64,000 bases of DNA, taken from positions 248,001 through 312,000 of IMG/VR virus record IMGVR_UViG_3300029983_000007. One strand, given 5' to 3'. The notes under the pieces were generated by a model. The model was not told the DNA's origin. It ran no database searches and was given only the letters and a program-made list of their open reading frames with translations. Of the stretch, positions 41,692-49,809 are shown piece after piece (within the stretch, counting starts at the first letter, position 1; each line of letters opens with the position of its first letter). Origin of the DNA: a virus. A program made the translations under genes and the position numbers.

Positions 41692-42119
41692 ACCATTTAA
41701 AAATATATGATAATTATAAAGATAAAATGAATTCAAAGAACAAATTCAATAATATGATAAATGAGTATATACCAGGATATTACATGATATATAAATCTAA
41801 TACTTATCATTGGAAGCAACATAGATACAATGAATATATAGTATTATGTAGAATTATAAATCCAGAAGTTTTTGATGAAGTGGATCTAAGATTAAACATA
41901 GATATTCTATCTTATTTTTGTGAATTAGAACAACATGAATTAAGGGAAGATGAAAAAATAAAGACTGGAAAACAAATAATAAATCCAAATCATTCAACGT
42001 TTGAAAGATTATTTTTGTCATCGTCATTAAAAACATCTCAAGATAAATTTGAAGAATTGAAAGAAACTACATATTATCAATGGGAATTAAATAAAGTCAC
42101 AGATAAATTTAACTTATGA
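41688..42119 (+). CDS. Tagged-array protein, unknown middle
   Basis: The N-tag is the variant MNHLKIYD, C-tag DKFNL, 143 residues. Helical, Tyr- and Asn-rich, no recognised domain. ATGA overlaps on both sides. Confidence 0.86.
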   Translation: MNHLKIYDNYKDKMNSKNKFNNMINEYIPGYYMIYKSNTYHWKQHRYNEYIVLCRIINPEVFDEVDLRLNIDILSYFCELEQHELREDEKIKTGKQIINPNHSTFERLFLSSSLKTSQDKFEELKETTYYQWELNKVTDKFNL

Positions 42120-42502
42120 AAACATTCAATCAATACAATGAATCTATAAAAAATAAACATTTTCCTATATATTTTAGAAGATATTATGAATCAGGTAGAT
42201 ATAAAATATCAGATATATATTACGACATTGAACAAGCAAATAAATATAGTATTGAATATGTTCTATTTAATAATACCACTAAAGGAGATGAGTTCTTTTA
42301 CTTATATTTATTTCCATGTAATGAAAATGAATCTAAAATTATTAGTTCTGAGTTAATAGGTATGTTTAATCTATCAAGTATATTTAATGAAGACTTAACA
42401 ACAGAAGAAAATATAGAATTAATAAAAACATCAAAAAATGCGAATATTATAAATTTAGAAGATGTAAATTTAATAATAAATTCAAATAAATTTAATATAT
42501 GA
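42116..42502 (+). CDS. Tagged-array protein, MKTF-type leader
   Basis: Starts MKTFNQYNE and ends NKFNI. This and the next two genes share the leader MKT[FY]xQ[FY]NE, the version of the N-tag closest to the T4 internal-protein leader. The middle is unassigned; EDVNLIINS before the C-tag is shared with the next gene. Confidence 0.87.
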   Translation: MKTFNQYNESIKNKHFPIYFRRYYESGRYKISDIYYDIEQANKYSIEYVLFNNTTKGDEFFYLYLFPCNENESKIISSELIGMFNLSSIFNEDLTTEENIELIKTSKNANIINLEDVNLIINSNKFNI

Positions 42503-42930
42503 AAACATTTATACAGTTCAATGAAACTGAAAATTATGGAGAACCAATGTACAGTAATACAAATAGAATAACTCTTAACCTTTATTCTTATAATGACGAA
42601 GAAAATGATTTTCCTCTTTTAGAACGAGATATCAAAAAATTAGAAGAAAATAATATTTATTATATTATAATTAGTACAACAGACAATTATATTAACTCTA
42701 CACAATTTCAAACAATGTTTAAAATTTATGCATTACCAAAAAATAAAGAACAGAGAGATATAACTTATTATAATATGAATTTTTCTTATAATACTAAAAT
42801 TAACATAGAATACAATGGTGAAAATTTAGATGAAGTTTTAGATGCAATTAAAAAAAGAAATAAAAATTTTTCAATCATAAATAAAGAAGACTTATATGTT
42901 ATTATAAATTCAAATAAATTTAATATATGA
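42499..42930 (+). CDS. Tagged-array protein, MKTF-type leader
   Basis: Starts MKTFIQFNE, ends NKFNI, 143 residues. The closing IINKEDLYVIINSNKFNI resembles INLEDVNLIINSNKFNI of the gene before it, so the two are paralogues. Function unknown. Confidence 0.87.
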   Translation: MKTFIQFNETENYGEPMYSNTNRITLNLYSYNDEENDFPLLERDIKKLEENNIYYIIISTTDNYINSTQFQTMFKIYALPKNKEQRDITYYNMNFSYNTKINIEYNGENLDEVLDAIKKRNKNFSIINKEDLYVIINSNKFNI

Positions 42931-43286
42931 AAACATATCAACAATTTAATGAAATGAGCAATGTTGGATGTACTATATTTTTCAAAGTATATTTTAAATT
43001 TGAAAATGTGTATAAACAAATTGAGATATTAGATGAAAATAGAATAGATTATGATATATCTTATCATAATAAATTCATTAAAATAGATGCTTATGCTTAT
43101 TCTATAAGTGAGTATAATTTTCTTATATCAATTGAATTCAAAATAAATAAAAAATCACAAGAACTAATAAATCCAAATATGTCACTTGATAAAATTAGAA
43201 GTATTGTAAAATCAGACAAAGGTTGGACGCCAACAAGTAAAGAAGAATTACCATACATTAATGATATAAATAAATTCAACTTATGA
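42927..43286 (+). CDS. Tagged-array protein, MKTF-type leader
   Basis: Starts MKTYQQFNE, ends NKFNL, 119 residues. Third paralogue with this leader, more divergent in the middle. ATGA overlaps on both sides. Confidence 0.87.
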   Translation: MKTYQQFNEMSNVGCTIFFKVYFKFENVYKQIEILDENRIDYDISYHNKFIKIDAYAYSISEYNFLISIEFKINKKSQELINPNMSLDKIRSIVKSDKGWTPTSKEELPYINDINKFNL

Positions 43287-43789
43287 AATATATAAAAAGA
43301 TTTGAAAGTATAATAACAGAATTGAATTACTCAAGTAAAGGATTAACTTCTTTACCTGAGTTGCCTGATACATTAAAGAATTTGGGATGTCATCATAATA
43401 AATTAAGATATCTACCAGAATTACCAACTACATTAGAAGAATTGTTTTGTGGCGATAATGAGTTAAAAAAATTGCCAACTTTACCAAACACAATAACAAA
43501 TTTAATGATTCATCATAATGATTTGACAGAATTGCCAGATCTACCAGATTCATTGATAAATTTTTCATGTGGGCATAATAATTTAACTGAAATACCAAAA
43601 TTACCAAATAATTTAGTATATTTTTTATGTGATAATAATAATTTATCTGAATTACCAGAAATGCCAGAAACTGTAACTCAATTTAGTTGTAAGTATAATA
43701 ATTTACCATATGAAGATTTGAATGGATATTGGGATTGGTTTTATGATAGAAATCCAGAAAGAAAACAAGCAAAAAAATTCAACTTATGA
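43283..43789 (+). CDS. Tagged-array leucine-rich repeat protein
   Basis: N-tag MKYIKRFE, C-tag KKFNL, 168 residues. About six 20-residue repeats of the form LPELPxTLxxLxCxxNxL: LPELPDTLKNLGCHHNKL, LPELPTTLEELFCGDNEL, LPTLPNTITNLMIHHNDL and so on. This is the LPxLPxxL type known from bacterial effectors such as YopM and IpaH. It should form a curved binding surface for a host protein. No enzymatic domain follows. Confidence 0.93.
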   Translation: MKYIKRFESIITELNYSSKGLTSLPELPDTLKNLGCHHNKLRYLPELPTTLEELFCGDNELKKLPTLPNTITNLMIHHNDLTELPDLPDSLINFSCGHNNLTEIPKLPNNLVYFLCDNNNLSELPEMPETVTQFSCKYNNLPYEDLNGYWDWFYDRNPERKQAKKFNL

Positions 43790-44301
43790 GATATTTAAAA
43801 AAATTTGAAAAATATAATGCATCTTTAGATTTAAATTATATTTTAGAAGATGATGTATATAGTGATTCAGATGCAATAAAATTATTAAAAAAAGTGAAAT
43901 ATGCTATTGACAATGATTGTGTTATTGATAATATTAATATACATTGGATGGAAAGAACTCCTTTAATTACATGCGCTGTTTTAGACTGTCATATAAAAAC
44001 CCAGTCTAAATATAGAAATATATTTGAGCAAATAGCAAAAGAACTAATTAATTCAGGAGCTAATATAAATCATATAGATAAAGATAACAGAAGTGCTTTA
44101 ATATGGGCTACAGATAGAGGACATTTTGATGTAATGGAACTATTAATTGAAAATGGCGCAGATTGGAATATTATGGATGTATTCCATCATGAATTTCATG
44201 AATATTTGAGTGATGAACATTTTGAAAAAATTATTCATAAATATCCAGAACAATATGAATTGTATAACATGAAAAACAACACGAACAAATTCAATTTATG
44301 A
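43786..44301 (+). CDS. Tagged-array ankyrin-repeat protein
   Basis: N-tag MRYLKKFE, C-tag NKFNL, 171 residues. Repeats: AKELINSGANINHIDKDNRS and VMELLIENGADWNIMDVFH. The cap KIIHKYPEQYELYNMKN precedes the C-tag. It follows the LRR gene with ATGA overlap. Confidence 0.92.
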   Translation: MRYLKKFEKYNASLDLNYILEDDVYSDSDAIKLLKKVKYAIDNDCVIDNINIHWMERTPLITCAVLDCHIKTQSKYRNIFEQIAKELINSGANINHIDKDNRSALIWATDRGHFDVMELLIENGADWNIMDVFHHEFHEYLSDEHFEKIIHKYPEQYELYNMKNNTNKFNL

Positions 44302-44789
44302 AACATATAAAAACATATACTCAGAAAGAATTGGATGATAATTTGTTGAAATATTCAGCAAAACAGGCATCTTTGCAAAAAGTAAGAGAATTGATAACAG
44401 ATGGAGCTAACGTTAATTGTTTTGATCGTATCAGATATAACACGCCATTAATTAACGCATCACAACAACTAAATTATAGTACAATTAAATTGTTAATAGA
44501 AAATGGTGCTGATATAAATTTAGTAAATAAAAACAATAAAAATTGTATATTTTATATTGTTAATCAAAACACATATACTTATACTAAATATAAAAATAAA
44601 ATTAATAATATAATTGATTTATTAATTTCATCTGGAATAAATTTAAACAATAAAAATAAAAGTGATGTTGATATTTTTGATAATATTCAAGAATCAAATC
44701 CTTTTATTCTTCAATATATAATAGATAATTATCCAGAAGAATACAAAGAATATTTAATGAAAAAAACTGCAAACAAATTTAACTTATGA
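44298..44789 (+). CDS. Tagged-array ankyrin-repeat protein
   Basis: The N-tag is weak (MKHIKTYT), the C-tag NKFNL, 163 residues. Repeats: VRELITDGANVNCFDRIR, IKLLIENGADINLVNKNN and IDLLISSGINLNNKNK. It shares its last 16 residues with the ankyrin gene at 41350. Confidence 0.92.
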   Translation: MKHIKTYTQKELDDNLLKYSAKQASLQKVRELITDGANVNCFDRIRYNTPLINASQQLNYSTIKLLIENGADINLVNKNNKNCIFYIVNQNTYTYTKYKNKINNIIDLLISSGINLNNKNKSDVDIFDNIQESNPFILQYIIDNYPEEYKEYLMKKTANKFNL

Positions 44790-45106
44790 AATATATTAAA
44801 GCATATGAAACAGTTGAAGTCTGGAACGATAATAAAAGGATAAAAACATATGATTCATCAGAATACGAATTAAGTGATTATGTGATTTTGAATAAGCTTT
44901 ATTTTCCAGATATAAGTGATAATTACACATATCTTATAGGTAAAATAATAGACATTTCAGAAAATAATAATATGTTTTATTGGGTTATTAAATTACCAGA
45001 TAAAAAAGTAGTATGGACTGGAGATTATGAAATACATAAAACTATAACAAAAGAAGAATATGAAACGCTAGAAATAAAAAATTCATCAGATAAATATAAT
45101 ATATAA
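44786..45106 (+). CDS. Tagged-array protein, GDYV-like (SDYV)
   Basis: N-tag MKYIKAYE, LSDYVILNKLY core, C-tag DKYNI, 106 residues. Last member with the C-tag in this array. Confidence 0.86.
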   Translation: MKYIKAYETVEVWNDNKRIKTYDSSEYELSDYVILNKLYFPDISDNYTYLIGKIIDISENNNMFYWVIKLPDKKVVWTGDYEIHKTITKEEYETLEIKNSSDKYNI

Positions 45107-45110
45107 GAAT

Positions 45111-45443
45111 ATGATAAGTAAATATAATGACTTCATTTTAGAAAATAAATATGAAGATGAACGTGAAGATGTCACAGGTAAAGTTAACAGAAGTAAAAAG
45201 TTATCGAAAGAAATGAAGGAAAAAATATTACCTTTGATTATTCCTGGTAATACAAAATACAAAAATGGTAGAATTTTTGATTTACATATACCTAAAATCG
45301 AAGGTAAATCATTTAAATTAGTAAGCTTAGGTGCAGATAAAAATGGATTTTTTGTATTTACTCATAGAGCAAGATGTAAATCTAAACCAAATATTGAAGA
45401 TATTCCAAATAAAGATATTGAATTTATTGAAACAACAGGATAA
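45111..45443 (+). CDS. Hypothetical protein with leader MISKYNDFILE
   Basis: 110 residues. The leader resembles the N-tag in spacing and in ending in Glu but there is no C-tag. The remainder is basic then beta-rich (SFKLVSLGADKNGFFVF). Unassigned. Confidence 0.8.
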   Translation: MISKYNDFILENKYEDEREDVTGKVNRSKKLSKEMKEKILPLIIPGNTKYKNGRIFDLHIPKIEGKSFKLVSLGADKNGFFVFTHRARCKSKPNIEDIPNKDIEFIETTG

Positions 45444-45461
45444 TAAAATAATATATAGAAT

Positions 45462-45680
45462 ATGAAAATTAAAAAATTTAAAGAATTAAATGAAGCTGAT
45501 ACTAATCAGATACCAGGTACATCATTAGATAAATATTATTCTTATTATAAAAGATGGTGTGATGAAAATGGATTTGAATATAATTTTAAAGATATATCAG
45601 AAGATGAAATTATTGAGATAGCAAAAAAATACGCTGATGATAATAATTTACCGAATATGACATATTACAGAAATGATTAA
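45462..45680 (+). CDS. Hypothetical small protein with N-tag-like leader
   Basis: 72 residues starting MKIKKFKELNE, acidic helical end, no C-tag. Probably the last gene of the transcription unit from 39298. Confidence 0.76.
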   Translation: MKIKKFKELNEADTNQIPGTSLDKYYSYYKRWCDENGFEYNFKDISEDEIIEIAKKYADDNNLPNMTYYRND

Positions 45681-45762
45681 TATATTTAACAATAAAAAAA
45701 TGAATTATTTATTATAATTCATTTTTTTTGATTATATTCGTAGATAAAAATAAATAGATAAA

Positions 45763-45945
45763 ATGACAAAAATATTAGATATTATAAATAAATTATTCTT
45801 ATTTTTTGCTTTGCTTTGGTTAGCCTTATCATTGTGTGTAATAATTATATTATCATTAATTAAAACTTTTTTGAGAATAACATATAAATCAATTAAGAAT
45901 AAAATCAAAAGAAAAAATGAAAAAAAAATTACTATGGTTGGATGA
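45763..45945 (+). CDS. Small single-TM protein
   Basis: 60 residues with a long hydrophobic stretch (9-32) and a basic C-terminal third. It overlaps the next gene by 29 bases in another frame. I prefer it to the hydrophobic frame on the other strand because it fits the operon direction. Confidence 0.55.
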   Translation: MTKILDIINKLFLFFALLWLALSLCVIIILSLIKTFLRITYKSIKNKIKRKNEKKITMVG

Positions 45946-46255
45946 TTCTCGTAATCCATTAGAAAATGATTGGTTAGTTTTTAGTCCAATTGGAAAAGAT
46001 GTAGAAGTGAGTTGGGTTATGACTCAAACTGAATTTGAAGATTGTATTATGATTAATGGATTACCTGATGCAATATGTTTTGATCATGACTTGGGTACAG
46101 GTAATGGTGATGGATATGAGTGTGCCAAATGGTTATGTAGATACTGTGACAACAAAAAATTAAAACTACCTTTATATGCTATGCAATCAGCTAATACAGT
46201 AGGAAGAGAAAATATTGATTGCTATTTAAAAAATTATATGAAACACTGCTATTAA
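45917..46255 (+). CDS. Receiver-like protein (cyclic-phosphate processing type)
   Basis: 112 residues. LWLDDSRNP (5-13), FDHDLGTGNGDGYECAKWL and MQSANTVGRENID match the small receiver-like family assigned to cyclic-phosphate processing (cREC). The Asp pair and the DHDLG motif form the likely metal site. In phages such proteins are often found with RNA-repair genes, which fits the kinase-phosphatase and HD genes in this window. Confidence 0.82.
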   Translation: MKKKLLWLDDSRNPLENDWLVFSPIGKDVEVSWVMTQTEFEDCIMINGLPDAICFDHDLGTGNGDGYECAKWLCRYCDNKKLKLPLYAMQSANTVGRENIDCYLKNYMKHCY

Positions 46256-46259
46256 TATT

Positions 46260-46457
46260 ATGAAAAACGAAAAAGAAAAAGAAATAAAGGATTTTGAAAA
46301 ATGGAGAATAAAAGAAGAATTAACTCTTCAAATTTTGATTGGATTAAATAAATCAATTGAAGATTTTAAATCTACTACAATTGAAGGATATAAACCAACA
46401 AATAAAGATATAAATTCTGTTCTAAGTACAATTTTAAGCAAAAGGTTAAATAAATAA
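46260..46457 (+). CDS. Hypothetical small protein
   Basis: 65 residues, helical and charged, no domain recognised. It ends just before a terminator. Confidence 0.72.
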   Translation: MKNEKEKEIKDFEKWRIKEELTLQILIGLNKSIEDFKSTTIEGYKPTNKDINSVLSTILSKRLNK

Positions 46458-46458
46458 A

Positions 46459-46490
46459 AAAAGAGTTATGATTTAAATCATAACTCTTTT
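46459..46490. terminator. Bidirectional terminator
   Basis: AAAAGAGTTATGATTT and its complement form a perfect 16-bp stem with flanking A and T tracts between convergent genes. Confidence 0.87.
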
Positions 46491-46494
46491 ATTT

Positions 46495-47217
46495 TTATTT
46501 CTGAAATGATGGTTTCAGCCACATTTTTGTGTGTTTAAAAATATAATCTCTTAATTCTGGAAATTCATTCAGCATCAAAATTGTTTTTAATGTATCATAC
46601 TTAAAACACTTTGTAAGTTCATCTTGAATTCTTTCATTAGAAACTACTTTCATTTTTGATTCATAATCATAATTTTTGATAGCGATTTCAATATCATCAG
46701 TCATTCTGAATCCTTTTGTGATACAAAAACGGACGCATCTCAAAATCCGTAGGCTGTCCTCATCAAATGTAAGTTCACATGGTCTTGGAGTTCTAAGAAT
46801 TCCCATTTTTAAATCTTTCACACCATCAAACAAGTCAATCAAAGTACCATTCTCATCAACAGCCATAGCATTTAATGTGAAATCACGTCTTATTAAATCA
46901 TCTTCTAGTGTACCAAGTTCTAAAATTGGACGTCTTGTACCTTCATAATAGCCAATTTCCTTTCTTGCCATTACAAAATCTGCTGTCAATCCTTCATGCT
47001 TATGTCCTTTTGGAAATTTTGCTTTGATAGTAAAACATCTTGGTGTTGAATTGTATATAGTGTAACCATTTTTACGTAGCCATAACTCCATATCCATAAA
47101 TCCAGATTCAACTGATTGATTCATATCATCTAATACAAAAGTAAAGTCAATGTCTTTACAATCAACTCCTAAAATACGGTCACGAACCGCTCCTCCCACT
47201 TCATAAATTTTTGGCAT
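46495..47217 (-). CDS. tRNA nucleotidyltransferase (CCA-adding) catalytic half
   Basis: 240 residues, class II CCA-adding/poly(A) polymerase fold. GGAVRD (8-13) and the catalytic DID (22-24) form the active site. RRDFTLNAMA (110-119) and EDSLRILRCVRF (153-164) are the ribose and base-recognition motifs. The C-terminal HD half of many bacterial enzymes is missing and is encoded at 25030. It should add or repair CCA ends, possibly on the cloverleaf RNAs of this genome. Confidence 0.92.
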   Translation of the reverse strand: MPKIYEVGGAVRDRILGVDCKDIDFTFVLDDMNQSVESGFMDMELWLRKNGYTIYNSTPRCFTIKAKFPKGHKHEGLTADFVMARKEIGYYEGTRRPILELGTLEDDLIRRDFTLNAMAVDENGTLIDLFDGVKDLKMGILRTPRPCELTFDEDSLRILRCVRFCITKGFRMTDDIEIAIKNYDYESKMKVVSNERIQDELTKCFKYDTLKTILMLNEFPELRDYIFKHTKMWLKPSFQK

Positions 47218-47243
47218 ATTTTTATTTTTATTTAATTCTCACA

Positions 47244-47275
47244 AAGATATGGAGAATAATTGATACTAGCAAATC
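47244..47275 (-). promoter_or_regulatory. Host-type promoter for the CCA-enzyme gene
   Basis: On the minus strand TTTG (47272-47275), 20 bases, TATCTTTG (47244-47251), ending 27 bases before the start codon. Confidence 0.75.
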
Positions 47276-47289
47276 TTTAAGTTAAAAAA

Positions 47290-47853
47290 TCAATCTATAG
47301 GTAATCCACCAAAAGTCTTTTGAGCCCATACAGCTAATGAGTGTCTTTCGGAATCTGTGTAATTATTAACATGGTTGTGGTAGTAATTATAAGTTTTAAC
47401 TTCCTCAGCATATCTTCTATCTTCTATTTCCGATTTTAAAGTACTGTTAACTTCTATACCTTTTATATTATTGTGATTGAGTAACGTTTCTAGTATTGAA
47501 GTTTTAATATCTTCTAACTTGTAATCCTTAATTACAGAACCTATTACAATAGGTAACCTCTTTGTATTATCCAATACTGAATTGAGTGTGTTTGGATCAG
47601 TAAACTTTAAATATACATAAGCCCCATACATATCAATATCTAAGTTATACATGTCAAATAGTATTACGTTCTTGGAACAATAATTACCATGACAAAGAAG
47701 AGAATGTAAACTAATATGATTCTCATGAAGACAATACCTATCATCTAGTGATAACTCTTTTAATACTTTCTCAAAATATTCAGGAGTAGTTTTCTTATCT
47801 TGAACTGCCTGATGGACAATTCCTGCATTAGGGTGATATTTGTAATCTCTCAT
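47290..47853 (-). CDS. Hypothetical protein
   Basis: 187 residues with His- and Tyr-rich segments (ENHISLHSLLCHGNYCS; TYNYYHNHVNNYTDSERH). No domain recognised. Base composition is slightly less AT-rich than that of its neighbours. Confidence 0.78.
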   Translation of the reverse strand: MRDYKYHPNAGIVHQAVQDKKTTPEYFEKVLKELSLDDRYCLHENHISLHSLLCHGNYCSKNVILFDMYNLDIDMYGAYVYLKFTDPNTLNSVLDNTKRLPIVIGSVIKDYKLEDIKTSILETLLNHNNIKGIEVNSTLKSEIEDRRYAEEVKTYNYYHNHVNNYTDSERHSLAVWAQKTFGGLPID

Positions 47854-47858
47854 GATTT

Positions 47859-48089
47859 TTATTTTTTATATTTTTTAAACCACATACTGTAAATCGAATA
47901 TATATACACACTTAGAAGAAACAAAATAAACACACCTAGTATAATACAAATACTAGTAAAATCTACATTATGATTATTTATATTTGAATTATAAATTATC
48001 ATAATAACTTTAATTGACATTGAAATAAGATACATATACATAGCTGATACTGCTATTGTACCGAAAATTTTAAAAAATTTAATGTTCAT
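47859..48089 (-). CDS. Small membrane protein, two TM segments
   Basis: 76 residues with hydrophobic segments at 8-30 and 45-68. It overlaps the preceding small membrane gene by 11 bases. Part of a run of three small membrane proteins. Confidence 0.76.
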   Translation of the reverse strand: MNIKFFKIFGTIAVSAMYMYLISMSIKVIMIIYNSNINNHNVDFTSICIILGVFILFLLSVYIYSIYSMWFKKYKK

Positions 48090-48252
48090 ATCTTTTTTTA
48101 TTTATATGTTTATCTTCTATTTTATCAGCGAATTCATTAATATCTTCTGATAATGCTATTAATAAGAAGCCTATTAATATAACACAAGTAAAAATACCAA
48201 TGAAGCCTATTAATAAAGCTAATAATCTCAATAATGTTATTATGAATCTCAT
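48079..48252 (-). CDS. Very small membrane protein
   Basis: 57 residues; a hydrophobic stretch fills residues 4-33, then an acidic and basic tail (SEDINEFADKIEDK). It lies between and partly overlaps other small membrane genes of the same strand. Confidence 0.68.
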   Translation of the reverse strand: MRFIITLLRLLALLIGFIGIFTCVILIGFLLIALSEDINEFADKIEDKHINKKRYEH

Positions 48253-48263
48253 ATTATTTTTTT

Positions 48264-48497
48264 TTATTTTTTTAATATCTTATATGAAAAAATTAATATT
48301 ATAATAATTAAAAAAAGAGTGATAATTGTTCCTATTCCAAAAAAAATATAATTCTCTATACATTTATTTAATGAATAATAATTAACATCATATAGATAAT
48401 GTGTCATTTTAATTCCATCAATTATATAATATAACATGTATCCGTATCCAATCAATAACAAAAAATTAAAAACTATATTAAAAATTTTTTTCACCAT
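48264..48497 (-). CDS. Small membrane protein, two TM segments
   Basis: 77 residues with hydrophobic segments at 8-27 and 51-73 and a basic end (YKILKK). Third member of the small membrane group. Confidence 0.76.
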   Translation of the reverse strand: MVKKIFNIVFNFLLLIGYGYMLYYIIDGIKMTHYLYDVNYYSLNKCIENYIFFGIGTIITLFLIIIILIFSYKILKK

Positions 48498-48505
48498 AAT
48501 ATTAT

Positions 48506-48778
48506 TTATAGTTTAAATACATAACCTTCTGGAAACTTCTTTCTACATTCTGAACCAACTCCCATAACCCATGCATTATCATAAGTTTCTTTATCATCTG
48601 CTTTATACATTCCACCACCAAATATTGAATTGATGAAATATTTTGGCTCTTTTAATATTCTACCGCAACATGGACAATGATCCATATTCATACTATCTGC
48701 TTTATCAGCATTAGAATAATATAAATCAAGATTCTCAATTGTAGGAATACTAATAATATCTTCAGGTTCTTTATTCAT
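48506..48778 (-). CDS. Small zinc-binding protein
   Basis: 90 residues. CPCCGR (35-40) and a later Cys in GSECRKKFP can bind zinc. A C-terminal GYVFKL follows. A TACCTTTG box lies 27 bases upstream. Confidence 0.76.
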   Translation of the reverse strand: MNKEPEDIISIPTIENLDLYYSNADKADSMNMDHCPCCGRILKEPKYFINSIFGGGMYKADDKETYDNAWVMGVGSECRKKFPEGYVFKL

Positions 48779-48804
48779 ATAGTTGATTATTTATAATTAC
48801 AATA

Positions 48805-48848
48805 CAAAGGTATATAAAAAGCCTTGAATAAAAAATATTCAAGACTTT
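48805..48848 (-). promoter_or_regulatory. Terminator followed directly by a -7 box
   Basis: On the minus strand a hairpin (12-bp stem with one mismatch, 48817-48848) with a T run ends the gene at 48871, and TACCTTTG at 48805-48812 then serves as -7 element for the gene at 48506. No clear -33 box. Confidence 0.55.
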
Positions 48849-48870
48849 ATTTAATATATTTTAATACTAA

Positions 48871-49809
48871 TTAGAAAAAATTGGAAGCGTCAACATATTT
48901 GAATCCACATCTTTTAGCGAATGTTTTATCACTTGTCAAATCTCCAACCATTGTACATTGTGATGAGTCAAGTTTATATTTTTCAATAAAATCTACACCT
49001 AATCCTACACCTGGTTTTCTACAATAACAAATTATTGGAGGTACTGAATGTCCACAATATTTATAATCAATATTAACTCCTAACATTTCATTTGTTTTTT
49101 CAAAACAAGCTATTGCAGTTTCATGAGTTAATAAGCCTTTTGCTATACCGCTTTGATTTGAAACCCCTAGTAGTATATAACCTTGTTTCTGTAATTCTAA
49201 AAGTTTTTCTGTTCTACCAGGAATAATTTCTATATCATTCACATCAGTAGGGAAATGTCCTCCACTTTTAGTTACTCTTAAAGTACCGTCATAATCAAAT
49301 AAAATAGCTTTATTTGTATATTCTGATGGTTTACGTTTAAAATCAATTTTTTCTATATCATCAATTCCTTCTGATAGTTCTGGTGCTTCAAAATGTTTAT
49401 TAATTTTATAAAGTGCTGCAACAGGAAACATATGTGGATCATTAACTTTAGAATAATCACTTAAATTTGTAAACAACCTACCTTGAGTTTTTATCATTCT
49501 GGTAACAGCATTGAACATACAATCTTCAATTTTTGTTGTGAAATAAAGACACAATACATAGTAGCCATATTTTTTTGCTAATGCAATAGCATCAGCCCTA
49601 GATAACTTAGTAGAATATGTACCATCTAAGATAATATCTACTCCATCTATCATCAAGTTTTCAAGTTTTTTGTTGAGTGAACTTAATGTACCACCTTCAA
49701 TATCTCTTGAAAGTAATGTACACTTATAATCAACCCATTTTTCAACAATACTTGATTTTCCTGCTGCTGGTAATCCACAAGTTATAACTAATTTTTTATC
49801 TTTTATCAT
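48871..49809 (-). CDS. Bifunctional P-loop kinase - HAD phosphatase
   Basis: 312 residues. Residues 6-150 are a P-loop kinase with Walker A GLPAAGKSS (12-20). Residues 165-312 are a HAD phosphatase: FDYDGTL (171-177), SNQSG (217-221), Lys265 and GDLTSD (289-294). A Cys-His-Cys-Cys cluster (252, 254, 261, 263) is the zinc loop of HisB/GmhB-type phosphatases. The kinase-phosphatase order is that of T4 polynucleotide kinase, but the HAD subtype differs. Nucleic-acid end repair is likely; a sugar-phosphate role beside GmhA is the alternative. Confidence 0.88.
   Translation of the reverse strand: MIKDKKLVITCGLPAAGKSSIVEKWVDYKCTLLSRDIEGGTLSSLNKKLENLMIDGVDIILDGTYSTKLSRADAIALAKKYGYYVLCLYFTTKIEDCMFNAVTRMIKTQGRLFTNLSDYSKVNDPHMFPVAALYKINKHFEAPELSEGIDDIEKIDFKRKPSEYTNKAILFDYDGTLRVTKSGGHFPTDVNDIEIIPGRTEKLLELQKQGYILLGVSNQSGIAKGLLTHETAIACFEKTNEMLGVNIDYKYCGHSVPPIICYCRKPGVGLGVDFIEKYKLDSSQCTMVGDLTSDKTFAKRCGFKYVDASNFF

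Noticed and set aside
45732-45959. Hydrophobic minus-strand frame opposite 45763-45945
   Set aside because: It lies antisense to the start of the receiver-like gene; the plus frame fits the operon.
6267-49809. Complete ADP-heptose pathway
   Set aside because: GmhA is clear, but no HldE-type kinase/adenylyltransferase is present; the epimerase and HAD domain have other likely roles.
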